Shown: piece by piece, positions 42,623 through 51,272 of the stretch
Numbering within the stretch: position 1 is the stretch's first letter
Layout of the letters: each line of letters starts with the position of its first letter
NCBI GenBank assembly: GCA_903904605.1
Contig: CAIVDC010000046.1
Coordinates: forward strand, 1-64,000
Origin: an uncultured Sterolibacterium sp.
Lineage (GTDB): Bacteria > Pseudomonadota > Gammaproteobacteria > Burkholderiales > Rhodocyclaceae
Length of the DNA: 64,000 nt
Reading direction: 5' to 3'
Translations under genes and position numbers: made by a program
The notes under the pieces: generated by a model
The model's database searches: none
The model's input: the letters and a program-made list of their open reading frames with translations, nothing else
What the model was told of the DNA's origin: nothing

Positions 42623-43759
42623 TTAGTCCAGCGTCTTTCGAAATGCCCGCGCGGCGAGCACGACCAGCACAATGGCGTAGGCGGTGAGGCTGAAGATCGG
42701 CACAGCCAGTTCCGAAACCGTGGCGCCCTTGAGGAAGATGGCTTTCAAAATCGTCACGTAGTAGCGTGCACTGACCAGATAAGTGATGTCCTGGACCAGG
42801 GCGGGCATTTGGTCGATCGGAAATGAAAACCCCGAAAGCAGCGTGGTCGGCAGCATGGTCAGGATCAAGGCGACCTGGCTGGCGCCGACCTGGCTGCGGA
42901 TCGAGACCGAAACGTAATAGCCGATGCACAGGACGACGGACAAGAACAGGCTGGTGGTAAAAAACAGCGTCGGCAAAGTGCCGTGAAACGGAACTTCGAA
43001 CCAGCCCACGGCGAGGGCCAGGCAGATTCCCGCATCGACCAGCCCGAGCACGAAGTAGGGGGACAATTTGCCCAGCATCAGTTCCATCGGCGTCACCGGC
43101 GTCGACACCATCAGTTCCATCGTGCCGCGTTCCCATTCGCGGGCGATGGTCAGCGAGGTCAGCTGCGCCCCGACTATGGCCATGACCAGCGCAACGACGC
43201 CGGGGATGATGAAATAACTGCTTTCCAGATCTTCGTTGAACCATACGCGGGCCTGCACGGCTACCGGCGTGAGCGTCTGGATCTGGCCGCCGCGGCGCTG
43301 GATGGCCTGCAACTGGACTTCGCCGGAATAGGCCGCCACGACCGAACCGGCATAAGCGGCGGCGATGGTGGCGGTATTGGAATCGGTGCCATCGACCAGC
43401 AACTGAACCGTTGCCGCGCCCTGATCCACCAGTTTTCGCGAGAAACCGGCCGGCACGACAATCGCGATGCGGCAAGCGCCGCCGTCGATTTCATGCCTCA
43501 CCTCGGCGATGCTCGCCGCGACCTTGTACAGGTCGAAGTAGCGCGAAGCGGCAAAGCGCTTGAGCAAGTCCTGCGAGCGTTGGTTCCCTTCCTGATCGAG
43601 CACGCACAGGGGAATATGTTTTACGTCGAGATTCACGCCGTAGCCGAGCATGAACATTTGCATGAGCGGCAGCAGCAAGGCAATCGTCAGGCTGCGCGGA
43701 TCGCGCAGGACCTGGAGCGTCTCCTTTCGCCCGATCGCGACGATGCGCCGGATCTTCAT
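42623..43759 (-). CDS. ABC-2 type permease (YbhS-like), first of pair
   Basis: This 378-residue protein has the same plan as its neighbour: N-terminal TM (about 25-43; LTIALLLPLMQMFMLGYGVN), periplasmic domain, and five TM helices; the ABC-2 motif reads REWERGTMELMVSTPV. Sequence similarity to the next permease shows that the two arose by duplication. It begins four bases inside the ATPase gene and is separated by four bases from the next permease, so the cluster is one operon. Confidence 0.9.
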   Translation of the reverse strand: MKIRRIVAIGRKETLQVLRDPRSLTIALLLPLMQMFMLGYGVNLDVKHIPLCVLDQEGNQRSQDLLKRFAASRYFDLYKVAASIAEVRHEIDGGACRIAIVVPAGFSRKLVDQGAATVQLLVDGTDSNTATIAAAYAGSVVAAYSGEVQLQAIQRRGGQIQTLTPVAVQARVWFNEDLESSYFIIPGVVALVMAIVGAQLTSLTIAREWERGTMELMVSTPVTPMELMLGKLSPYFVLGLVDAGICLALAVGWFEVPFHGTLPTLFFTTSLFLSVVLCIGYYVSVSIRSQVGASQVALILTMLPTTLLSGFSFPIDQMPALVQDITYLVSARYYVTILKAIFLKGATVSELAVPIFSLTAYAIVLVVLAARAFRKTLD

Positions 43760-44721
43760 GTGCCTGCCGCAGCGCCTTGCGCTCTGGCGGTCCGCACCAG
43801 ATGCACGAACATGTCTTCCATCGACGGCGCTATCTGTCGGGCACTGGCACCCGGCAAGCCATGCTCGGCGAGAAGCGCGCAGGCGGCCCTGGCCGTTTCA
43901 GCGCCATCGTCGACCAGCAGATGCAAGGCGTCGCCGAACACGGCGACATCGTGCACCCCCGGGATCTTGGCGACAAGATCCATGGCGGCACCGATGTTTG
44001 CGCACTCCAGTTCGAGCAGCTCACCGCCGATCGACTGCTGCCTCAGCTCGCGCGGCGTACCCAGCGCGACCAGGCGACCGGCCGCCATCATGGCGATGCG
44101 CATGCAGTATTCGGCCTCATCCATGTAGTGGGTCGATACCAGTACGCTCACGCCGCCCGCACTGAGTTCATGAATGAGGGTCCAGAAACGTCGGCGCGAA
44201 CTGGGATCGACGCCCGAAGTGGGTTCGTCGAGGAACAACACATCCGGCTTGTGCAATATCGCGCAGCCCAGTGCCAGGCGCTGTTTCCAGCCGCCCGCCA
44301 GGGTCGATACCAGCGAGGTTTCGCGCCCCTGCAGGCCCGCCATGTCGACGGCAAAACGGATCCGCTCGTTGATTGCACCCGGGCAGACCCCATAGATTCC
44401 GCCGAAGAAGCGCAGATTCTCGACGACGCTCAGGTCGCTGTACAGGGAGAATTTCTGCGACATGTAGCCGATGCGCTTGCGCACTGCCTCGGGATCCTGG
44501 GTGATGTCGATTCCCGATACGACAGCCCGGCCGCTGCTGGGTCTGAGCAAGCCGCACAGTACCCGGATCAGGGTCGACTTGCCGGCGCCGTTCGGCCCCA
44601 GAAAGCCCATGATCTCGCCGCGCCGGACGTCGAAGCTGACGGCGTCGAGCGCGCTGAAAGTGCCGAAGCGCTTGCCCAGCTTGTCGACCACGATCGCCGG
44701 TGCCGATTGCGCCGCCATCAT
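43756..44721 (-). CDS. ABC transporter ATPase (YbhF/RbbA-like), second
   Basis: This 321-residue ATPase has Walker A GPNGAGKST, signature LAGGWKQRLALG (a variant of LSGG), Walker B VLFLDEPTSGVDP and H-loop STHYMDEAEYC. A C-terminal extension (about 225-320) ends near the permease start. ATG 44721 overlaps the preceding ATPase stop by four bases; an ATG at 44718 is also possible. In E. coli YbhF the two ATPases are fused; here they are separate. Confidence 0.9.
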   Translation of the reverse strand: MMAAQSAPAIVVDKLGKRFGTFSALDAVSFDVRRGEIMGFLGPNGAGKSTLIRVLCGLLRPSSGRAVVSGIDITQDPEAVRKRIGYMSQKFSLYSDLSVVENLRFFGGIYGVCPGAINERIRFAVDMAGLQGRETSLVSTLAGGWKQRLALGCAILHKPDVLFLDEPTSGVDPSSRRRFWTLIHELSAGGVSVLVSTHYMDEAEYCMRIAMMAAGRLVALGTPRELRQQSIGGELLELECANIGAAMDLVAKIPGVHDVAVFGDALHLLVDDGAETARAACALLAEHGLPGASARQIAPSMEDMFVHLVRTARAQGAAAGT

Positions 44722-45662
44722 GGCGTCTGCTGCCTGCGTTCCAGAAGGGCGACGAAGAGGTCCTCGACGGTCGGTTCGATCTGCCTTATCCCGCCTGCCG
44801 TTTGGCCGCTCGCGGCAATGGCCTGAGCCAGCTGTGGCAGGCGGCATTCGGCATCATCGACATGAATATGAATGCCGTCGCCGACCAGGAGCACGCCCTC
44901 GACGCCATCGATCCCCTGAACGACTTCGAGCAGCGGACGCGGCTGCGCCGATGTGACCAGGATGATCGCGCCGGGCATACCCTGCTTGAGCTTGCGCGGC
45001 GTGTCGCAGTACATGATGCGTCCCTGATGCAGCAAGGCGAGCCGGTCGCAGCGTTCGGCTTCGTCGAGGTAGGCAGTGGATATGACCATCGACACCCCTT
45101 CGGCCCGAAGGGCATAGAGAATCTGCCAAAACTCCCGCCTCGACACCGGGTCCACGCCGGTGGTCGGCTCGTCGAGCAGCAGCACCCGCGGTGCGTGAAC
45201 CAGGGCGCAGGTCAGGCCGAGCTTCTGCTTCATGCCGCCCGAAAGCTGTCCGGCCAGTCGCTTGCCGAATGGCGTCATGCCCGATGCCGCCAGCAAGCGC
45301 AGCGCACGCTCGCGCCACACTTTGTCCGGCACTTCGAACAGATCGGCGTAGAAGCGAATGTTTTCATCGACGGTCAGGTCTTCATACAGGCCGAATCGCT
45401 GCGGCATGTAGCTGACGTGCTGCTTGGCCAGCTCCGGATCGGCCAGCACGTCGACGCCATCGATGAGGATGCCGCCGGTATCCGGCCGCATCACGCTGGC
45501 CAGCATACGCATCGAGGTGGTCTTGCCGGCGCCATCCGGGCCGACCAAGCCGAATATTTCACCCTGCCTGACTGAAAAGCTCATCTGGTCGACCGCTGCC
45601 AGCGCCCCGAAGCGTTTGCTCACGGCGCGCACGTCGACCGCGCTGTCCGGGGCAGCATTCAT
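44718..45662 (-). CDS. ABC transporter ATPase (YbhF/RbbA-like), first
   Basis: This 314-residue ATPase has Walker A GPDGAGKTT, signature LSGGMKQKLGLT, Walker B VLLLDEPTTGVDP and a C-terminal regulatory extension. GPDGAGKTT with Asp in place of Asn is typical of the first half of YbhF/RbbA. It overlaps both neighbouring genes by four bases and presumably forms a heterodimer with the next ATPase. Confidence 0.9.
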   Translation of the reverse strand: MNAAPDSAVDVRAVSKRFGALAAVDQMSFSVRQGEIFGLVGPDGAGKTTSMRMLASVMRPDTGGILIDGVDVLADPELAKQHVSYMPQRFGLYEDLTVDENIRFYADLFEVPDKVWRERALRLLAASGMTPFGKRLAGQLSGGMKQKLGLTCALVHAPRVLLLDEPTTGVDPVSRREFWQILYALRAEGVSMVISTAYLDEAERCDRLALLHQGRIMYCDTPRKLKQGMPGAIILVTSAQPRPLLEVVQGIDGVEGVLLVGDGIHIHVDDAECRLPQLAQAIAASGQTAGGIRQIEPTVEDLFVALLERRQQTP

Positions 45663-46654
45663 CCCTGCTTTGCCGCGACCGGAATGATCTTCGCGTCCAC
45701 CGGCATGCCGGGCAAGAAAACATGATCCGGGTTATCGATGTCGATCTTGATCCGGTAGACCAGAGTGACCCGCTCAGCATGGGTTTCCACGCTTTTCGGG
45801 GTGTATTCGGCCTGCGACGATATGAACGAAATACGGCCCACGAACTTCTTCGTCGGGAAGGTATCGGTCGTCAAGACGGCCGCCTGTCCGAGTTTCACCC
45901 GGCCGATATCCTTTTCGTTCAGATAGGCGCGCAGCCAGACATGGTCCAGATCGGCGAGAGTGACGATCGGCGTGCCGGGTGCGACCACTTCGCCCAGTTC
46001 TGCCTGCCGGGCCAGAATGACGCCATCAAATGGCGCGCTCAGGGTGGCGTAGCCCGCGACGATGCGGCTCAACCGCGCCGACTGCTCGGCATTGTGGGAG
46101 CCTGCCTGCGCCACTTTCAGATTGCCCCGCGCGACCTGTTCCAGCGCCTCGTCTCGCGCCAGAACGGCATTCGCCTGAGTCAGCGCGATCGCGGCGCTAT
46201 CGAGTGCCGCAGTCGAGACAAACCCCTGCTTCTGGAGGGCTTGACTGCGTTGCAGGTCGAGCTTGCGCTGCAACACCTCGGCCCGATCGGCATCGATGGT
46301 CTTCCGTGCCGCCGTCATACTCTGTGCCGTGGCGTCCAGTTGCCTTTTCTGTACCGTCACGGTGGCGTCGGCGATCACCACTTGCTGCTGCAGATCCTGG
46401 CTGTCCACCACCGCGACGACCGAGCCCTGCTTGACCCACTTGCCTTCGTCGAACGGCAGCTGTATGACGCGGGACTGCACGCCCTTGAAGCTGAGCACGC
46501 TTTCGTGCGCCTCGATATTTCCTGACAGGACGATCGCATCGTTGACCTTCCCGGCACTCCATTGAGGCATTTCCCCGCTGCGGTACAGCGCATAGGAAAC
46601 CAGCGCGACTGCCGCGAACAAGCCGATGACGCGAATTGTCCTTGGCTTGTTCAT
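45659..46654 (-). CDS. HlyD/YbhG-type periplasmic adaptor
   Basis: This 331-residue adaptor has an N-terminal anchor (about 8-24), lipoyl half-motifs (GVQSRVIQLPFDEGKWV and LSAPFDGVILARQAELGEV), a coiled-coil hairpin (about 90-195) and a beta barrel (LDHVWLRAYLNEKDIGRVKL). It matches YbhG/YhiI adaptors. It is the first gene of the minus-strand exporter operon, which probably continues through two ATPases and two permeases to TolC and the MacAB-like genes. Confidence 0.9.
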   Translation of the reverse strand: MNKPRTIRVIGLFAAVALVSYALYRSGEMPQWSAGKVNDAIVLSGNIEAHESVLSFKGVQSRVIQLPFDEGKWVKQGSVVAVVDSQDLQQQVVIADATVTVQKRQLDATAQSMTAARKTIDADRAEVLQRKLDLQRSQALQKQGFVSTAALDSAAIALTQANAVLARDEALEQVARGNLKVAQAGSHNAEQSARLSRIVAGYATLSAPFDGVILARQAELGEVVAPGTPIVTLADLDHVWLRAYLNEKDIGRVKLGQAAVLTTDTFPTKKFVGRISFISSQAEYTPKSVETHAERVTLVYRIKIDIDNPDHVFLPGMPVDAKIIPVAAKQG

Positions 46655-46789
46655 GGGATACGGATACGGCCCTGCGCCCCAGCCGTTGGCCCCGTGTCCA
46701 CGCGCTCCCGCGGGATGCGCCTGCGCCCGGTCGGCAGGACCCGGAAAGGGCGCAACGGCGGCAGGAAGCGGTGAGAGTGAAGCACCGCG

Positions 46790-47821
46790 TCAGCCTTGGT
46801 TGGCCGCATGGAGAATGGCCCGCGCCACGAGCGCTTCGAACACCGGCAATTTGTAGCCGTTCCCGCTCAACGGATCCGCTCCGGCCACGGCTGCCCGTGC
46901 CGCGTCCCGGGCATTGCCTGCTGAACTCGGCTTGCCGATCAGCGCCGACTCCGCCGCCTTCGCCCGATACGGAACAGGTGCCGCAGCGCCGAGGATCACC
47001 GCGGCTTCCCGGCAGATGCCCGGCGAGTCCAGCTTGACGACAACCGCCACTTCGGCAACAGGCCAGTCAAAGGAATCCTGCTCGCCCTGCCGCTCGTACC
47101 ACGAACGAACACCGGGCTTCATTGGCGGCAGTATTATGGCCGCCAGGATCTCCCCCGGCTTCAGATCGTTCTCGCGCCTGATGTCTTCTTCGGGGGTCAG
47201 GAAAAGCGACTCCAGCGCAACCATGCGCCGGCTGCCGTCACGCCGCAGCAGCTCGATCCGCGCACCCAGGGCAACCAGGGCCGGCGCCGTCGTGGAAGGA
47301 TGGACCATGGCGCAGCCCTCGTGAGCGAAGACCGCGTGATACCGGTTCTCGCCCGAGAAGGCGAAGCAGGTCGCGCCGCCTTTGCGCAAACAGTGATGAT
47401 GCAGGGAGCGGAAGTACCAGCAGTGCGGCCGCTGCAGCAGATTCCCGCCGATGGTCGCCACGTTGCGGATTTGCGGGCTGGCCGGCAGTCCCGCGGCCTG
47501 GGCCAGGGCACGATAGCGCCTCGCCACCAGGGGATGTTCGGCAATTTGCGCGAGCGTCACCAGGGAACCTATGCGCAAGCTGCCGTCGGCCCCTTCGAGG
47601 ATACGCCCCAATTCGGGAATGCCACGCAAATTGACGATGCGCCGCGGCGTCAGCAAACCCTCTTTCATCAGGTCGAGCAGATCGATGCCGCCGGCCTTCA
47701 GGACGGTCGCGGCCGTTCCAGGCGCGCCGCTTTGCGTGGCCATGGCCTCTGCGACCGTGACCGGTCCGAGGCGGGCCGCAGCGGCGACGGCCCCGGCGCT
47801 GGTCCATTCGAAGCGATTCAT
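46790..47821 (-). CDS. FAD/[4Fe-4S] subunit of a molybdenum aldehyde oxidoreductase (PaoB-like)
   Basis: This 343-residue protein is a CO-dehydrogenase/xanthine-dehydrogenase-type FAD subunit: RNVATIGGNLLQRPHCWYF is the FAD-binding region. Four cysteines follow in the pattern PHCWYF, HHHCLRKGG, GATCFAF and HEGCAMVHPS, an insert that in PaoB and 4-hydroxybenzoyl-CoA reductase beta carries a [4Fe-4S] cluster. It overlaps the molybdenum-subunit gene by four bases. It should pass electrons from the molybdenum site and its [2Fe-2S] clusters to an acceptor. Confidence 0.88.
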   Translation of the reverse strand: MNRFEWTSAGAVAAAARLGPVTVAEAMATQSGAPGTAATVLKAGGIDLLDLMKEGLLTPRRIVNLRGIPELGRILEGADGSLRIGSLVTLAQIAEHPLVARRYRALAQAAGLPASPQIRNVATIGGNLLQRPHCWYFRSLHHHCLRKGGATCFAFSGENRYHAVFAHEGCAMVHPSTTAPALVALGARIELLRRDGSRRMVALESLFLTPEEDIRRENDLKPGEILAAIILPPMKPGVRSWYERQGEQDSFDWPVAEVAVVVKLDSPGICREAAVILGAAAPVPYRAKAAESALIGKPSSAGNARDAARAAVAGADPLSGNGYKLPVFEALVARAILHAANQG

Positions 47822-50202
47822 TGGCCGCCGCTCCGCTGAGGAATCCTGCCCAGGGCGCTGAGGATTTTCGCAGGCGTCATCGGCAACTCGCGCACGCGCA
47901 CGCCGATCGCGTTATACACCGCGTTGGCGATGGCGGGCGCCGTAGCGATGTTGGCTGGTTCGGCAATGCCATAGGCATCGGTCGCGCTCATGCCCTGGTA
48001 GTTCTCCAGAAAAATGACCTCGATCTCGGGTACATCACGGGACCGTCCGATCTTGTAGTACTCGAGATCGGCGTTGAGGACGTGGCCGGTATTCCGGTCG
48101 AGCACCCGTTCTTCGTAAAGCGCATAGGAGAGTCCCATCAGGACACCTCCCTGAACCTGGCTTTCGATCTGCCGGGGATTCATCGGCCGGCCACAATCAT
48201 GGACAGCCACGATGCGTTCCACGTGCACGCTGCCGGTGTGCACATCGACCGAAACTTCGGCAAACTGGACACCGCCCAGTGCGTTCCTGGCCGAAGCCAG
48301 GTCGCCGAATCGGCGCGCGAAGCCGCCGTAGTCGTCCGAGCGGCTCGCCACCGCGCTGATGCGCTCGGTGCGCAGGTGGGTCGCCGCTTCCCGGAAACTC
48401 ATGCTGCGCGACTTGTCTGCGGTGGCGATGCGCCCGGCCACGGCGACCAGGTTCTCCGGGGCCGCGCCGAGCGCCGACGCGACCGCATCGAACAGCTTCC
48501 CGAGCACCTGATGCGAGGCATTGCGGGCTGGCGGGGTAATGGAGGCGGTGGTCATGCTGCCATAAGAAGGCGGCCCGGCCGGAAAGTCGGTGTCGCCGAT
48601 GCGGACGACGATATCCCCGGGGCGAAGACCCAGCTCCTCGGCGACAACCTGGGCGAGCACAGTGCCTATGCCCGTGCCAATGTCCTGTACGCTCGAGAGC
48701 AGTTCGACCGATCCGTCGCGAAGGATGCGTACCTCGCAGGCGGAATTGGTCTGCACATTGGCCCCCCAAAACGACTGAGCCACTCCCCGGCCGCGCTTGA
48801 CCGGGCCTGCATCCGACCCGGGCGCGTGGCGCCGACTCCAGCCTGAATGCGCGGCACCGATACGTCTTTCTGCGCGGCGCACTGCGCTTGGATCGATGCG
48901 ATCGCGCAGCGCCAGCGGATCGATGGCGAGTCGCTCGGCCAACTCGTCGATGATTTGCTCGAAGGCAAAAGCGCCCGGCGTATTGCCGGGCCCGCGCATC
49001 GCCGATCCGGGTCCGGCGTTGATGAACACGTCCGACTGGGCGATGGCAAAATTTGCGCAGCTGTAAATCGACTGCGCGAAGTTGCCCACGCCGGCGCCGA
49101 TACCTACTCCGGCCGTGCCGTAGCTGTCCACGGAGACGGCGGACAGGCTGCCGTCGCGGCGCGCCCCCACGCGTACCCGTTGCACCGTGGCCGGCCGGTT
49201 GCCGCTATCCAACTGTTCCTCCCGGCGATCCAGGACAAGCCGCACCGGCGCTTTGGCCTGCCGTGACAGGGCGACAGCCGCGCGCACATAATTGCCGGCA
49301 CCCGACTTGGAGCCGAAGCCCCCGCCCATCGCATCGACCACCACGCGGACGCGACTCAAGGGCAAGCCGAACACCCGGGCCAGTTCGTCTCTCACCCCGA
49401 CCGTGTATTGCGTCGACATATACACCGTGAGCTGGTCTGCCTCCCAGTCAGCCACGACTGCGTGCGTTTCAAGGCAGCAGTGGGTCTGGACCTGGGTACG
49501 GAATTCCCCTTCAACGACGATCTCCGCCTGGGCGAAGCCTTCGCGCACGTTCCCCCGGGACCCTGATCTGTCGGGCCCCCGGACATTGCCCTGCTGGGCG
49601 ATCGGCACATCACCCCCCGCGCCGCCGGCATGGCTATCCCCGGCGACCGGACCGTCGAAAACATGCGGCGCATCGCCGCTGCGCGCACCCTCGATGTCCG
49701 CCACGAACGGCAGCGGCTGATACTCCACATGCACCAGACGCAAGGCCGCCTCGGCTGCGGATGGCGTGGCGGCTGCCACGCCGGCGACAATATCCCCGAC
49801 ATACAGCACCTGCCGGGCGGGCGGCGTCGATGGGGACGTCCCCGGCGGCGGCAAGGGCACCGCGCGGCCGACTGTCTCGTGGATGGGCAAGGCGGCGCGA
49901 ACGCCCGGATAACGCGCGGCCGCGTCGAGGTCGAGGGAAAGCACGCGGGCGTGCGGCCAGGGCGAGCGCAACAGGCGCGCATGCAACATGCCCGGCAGCT
50001 TTCGGTCCACGGTGAACAGGGCCGAGCCGGTGACCTTGGCATGACCATTGGCGCGCGGAACCGCCTTGCCGATCCAGGCAAGGCGGGCGTTGGGCGGCAG
50101 CGGCGGCGCCTCGTCCGGGGATACGCGGCGCTCCACTTCGCCGAGCGCTGCCGGGTCGATGCCAACCGGATACTGCATCGGGCGAAGTTCGTTGCCGGCC
50201 AT
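47818..50202 (-). CDS. Molybdenum-cofactor subunit of aldehyde oxidoreductase (xanthine dehydrogenase family)
   Basis: This 794-residue catalytic subunit starts at ATG 50202, preferred because an AGGGG site is spaced correctly; GTG 50208 overlaps the previous gene. Domain order fits the family: the a/b hammerhead (about 30-150) and molybdopterin-binding halves, with MGGGFGSKSGAGNYV and GPGNTPGAFAFEQIIDELA. The end has GIAEPANIATAPAIANAVYNA, with the Glu expected to act as catalytic base. The size and three-gene layout fit periplasmic PaoC-like enzymes that oxidise aromatic aldehydes; the substrate is not proven. Confidence 0.9.
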   Translation of the reverse strand: MAGNELRPMQYPVGIDPAALGEVERRVSPDEAPPLPPNARLAWIGKAVPRANGHAKVTGSALFTVDRKLPGMLHARLLRSPWPHARVLSLDLDAAARYPGVRAALPIHETVGRAVPLPPPGTSPSTPPARQVLYVGDIVAGVAAATPSAAEAALRLVHVEYQPLPFVADIEGARSGDAPHVFDGPVAGDSHAGGAGGDVPIAQQGNVRGPDRSGSRGNVREGFAQAEIVVEGEFRTQVQTHCCLETHAVVADWEADQLTVYMSTQYTVGVRDELARVFGLPLSRVRVVVDAMGGGFGSKSGAGNYVRAAVALSRQAKAPVRLVLDRREEQLDSGNRPATVQRVRVGARRDGSLSAVSVDSYGTAGVGIGAGVGNFAQSIYSCANFAIAQSDVFINAGPGSAMRGPGNTPGAFAFEQIIDELAERLAIDPLALRDRIDPSAVRRAERRIGAAHSGWSRRHAPGSDAGPVKRGRGVAQSFWGANVQTNSACEVRILRDGSVELLSSVQDIGTGIGTVLAQVVAEELGLRPGDIVVRIGDTDFPAGPPSYGSMTTASITPPARNASHQVLGKLFDAVASALGAAPENLVAVAGRIATADKSRSMSFREAATHLRTERISAVASRSDDYGGFARRFGDLASARNALGGVQFAEVSVDVHTGSVHVERIVAVHDCGRPMNPRQIESQVQGGVLMGLSYALYEERVLDRNTGHVLNADLEYYKIGRSRDVPEIEVIFLENYQGMSATDAYGIAEPANIATAPAIANAVYNAIGVRVRELPMTPAKILSALGRIPQRSGGQ

Positions 50203-50204
50203 AT

Positions 50205-50813
50205 TCACCCCTTCAGCGTCTTTGCTGCGTCCATTGCCGCTGCAAACACATGCGGGTAGCTACCGCACCGGCAAAGGTGCCCGCTGATGGCGTCCTTGAT
50301 TTCCTCGATGGAAGGGTTGGGCTTGGACTCGACCAGAGCCGCGCAGCTCATCACCAGGCCCGGCGTGCAGAAGCCGCATTGCATGGCATCGTGGGCAATG
50401 AAGGCGGCCTGGACCGGATGAAGCTCTTCGCCGCGGGCGAGACCTTCTATCGTGACGACCTTGCGCTCGCCCACATCGACGGCGAGCATCATGCAGGACG
50501 CGACCGGCACCCGATCGACCCAAACAGTGCAGGCGGAGCATGCGCCGCGGTCACAGCCGACCTTGGTGCCGGTCATGTCGAGCGGGCCGCGCAACACTTC
50601 TGCCAGCGTCATTTGCGCTTCGATCTCGATGCGGCGTTCCGCGCCATTGACGTTGAGCGAGATCGCGAGCAGGCCCGAACCGTTCCCGGCACGGCCGGCC
50701 CCCTGCCCGGCTTCGCCTGGCGCGGCGCATAGGCCGGCGGCCGGTACGGCGACACCGGTCATGGCGGCACCCGTGGCCTTGAGAAAATCGCGTCGCGTGA
50801 TCGTGCCTGTCAT
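50205..50813 (-). CDS. Tat-exported [2Fe-2S] subunit of aldehyde oxidoreductase (PaoA-like)
   Basis: ATG 50813 gives 202 residues with a twin-arginine signal (TRRDFLKATG), so the folded enzyme is probably exported to the periplasm along with its partners. The mature part has a plant-type [2Fe-2S] cluster (GCDRGACSACTVWV) and a second one (CGFCTPG and HLCRCGSYPHV). Four bases of the GTG alternative start of the next gene overlap its stop. It opens a three-gene operon (FeS, Mo, FAD order). No XdhC/PaoD-like maturation chaperone is in the window. Confidence 0.9.
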   Translation of the reverse strand: MTGTITRRDFLKATGAAMTGVAVPAAGLCAAPGEAGQGAGRAGNGSGLLAISLNVNGAERRIEIEAQMTLAEVLRGPLDMTGTKVGCDRGACSACTVWVDRVPVASCMMLAVDVGERKVVTIEGLARGEELHPVQAAFIAHDAMQCGFCTPGLVMSCAALVESKPNPSIEEIKDAISGHLCRCGSYPHVFAAAMDAAKTLKG

Positions 50814-51272
50814 GATCAGCCTCACCACTTCCGACCTACCATGGCCATACGCCAAAAAAAGCAGACTGCAGGTTGATCAAGGCGTATTCCATCGAATCGA
50901 GGTCGGGGTCGCCTGACGGAGGGAATGTTCATCCGACCTGTTTCGAATCGGATATGACGGACGGTAGCCGGAATGCGGCGTCCGGGAAATCCGTGTGAGC
51001 ACTTATATCGGCGGCAGGCACAAGTCGCCCCGGCCGTTCATCCCGCCGCATCGGCTGCCAGCGCACTCGCTCGTTGCATGATCAGTTTGCGTCGGGTAGC
51101 ATTCATTTTTCAGTCGTGATGGCGTCCGTAGCGACCACCCCCTCGCGGCTGAAATGGCCCCCGGAAATTTCCGCCCTCGTATCCCGCCGCGAGATCGCCG
51201 GGCAGGCGGTGCTGATCTACCGCGTCATCAACGCGAACGACCTTGAGCGGCGAGGGCAGACAGACGACAGTC
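50814..51272. other. Divergent gap between oxidoreductase and acetyltransferase genes
   Basis: These 459 bases hold no gene that I recognise. They must carry the promoters of two divergent units. A TTGATCAA element at 50873-50880 looks like two joined half-sites but lacks the four-base spacer of an FNR box. Confidence 0.5.

Noticed and set aside
50873-50880. TTGATCAA as an FNR box for the oxidoreductase operon
   Set aside because: It lacks the four-base spacer, and an 8-bp word is not enough evidence.
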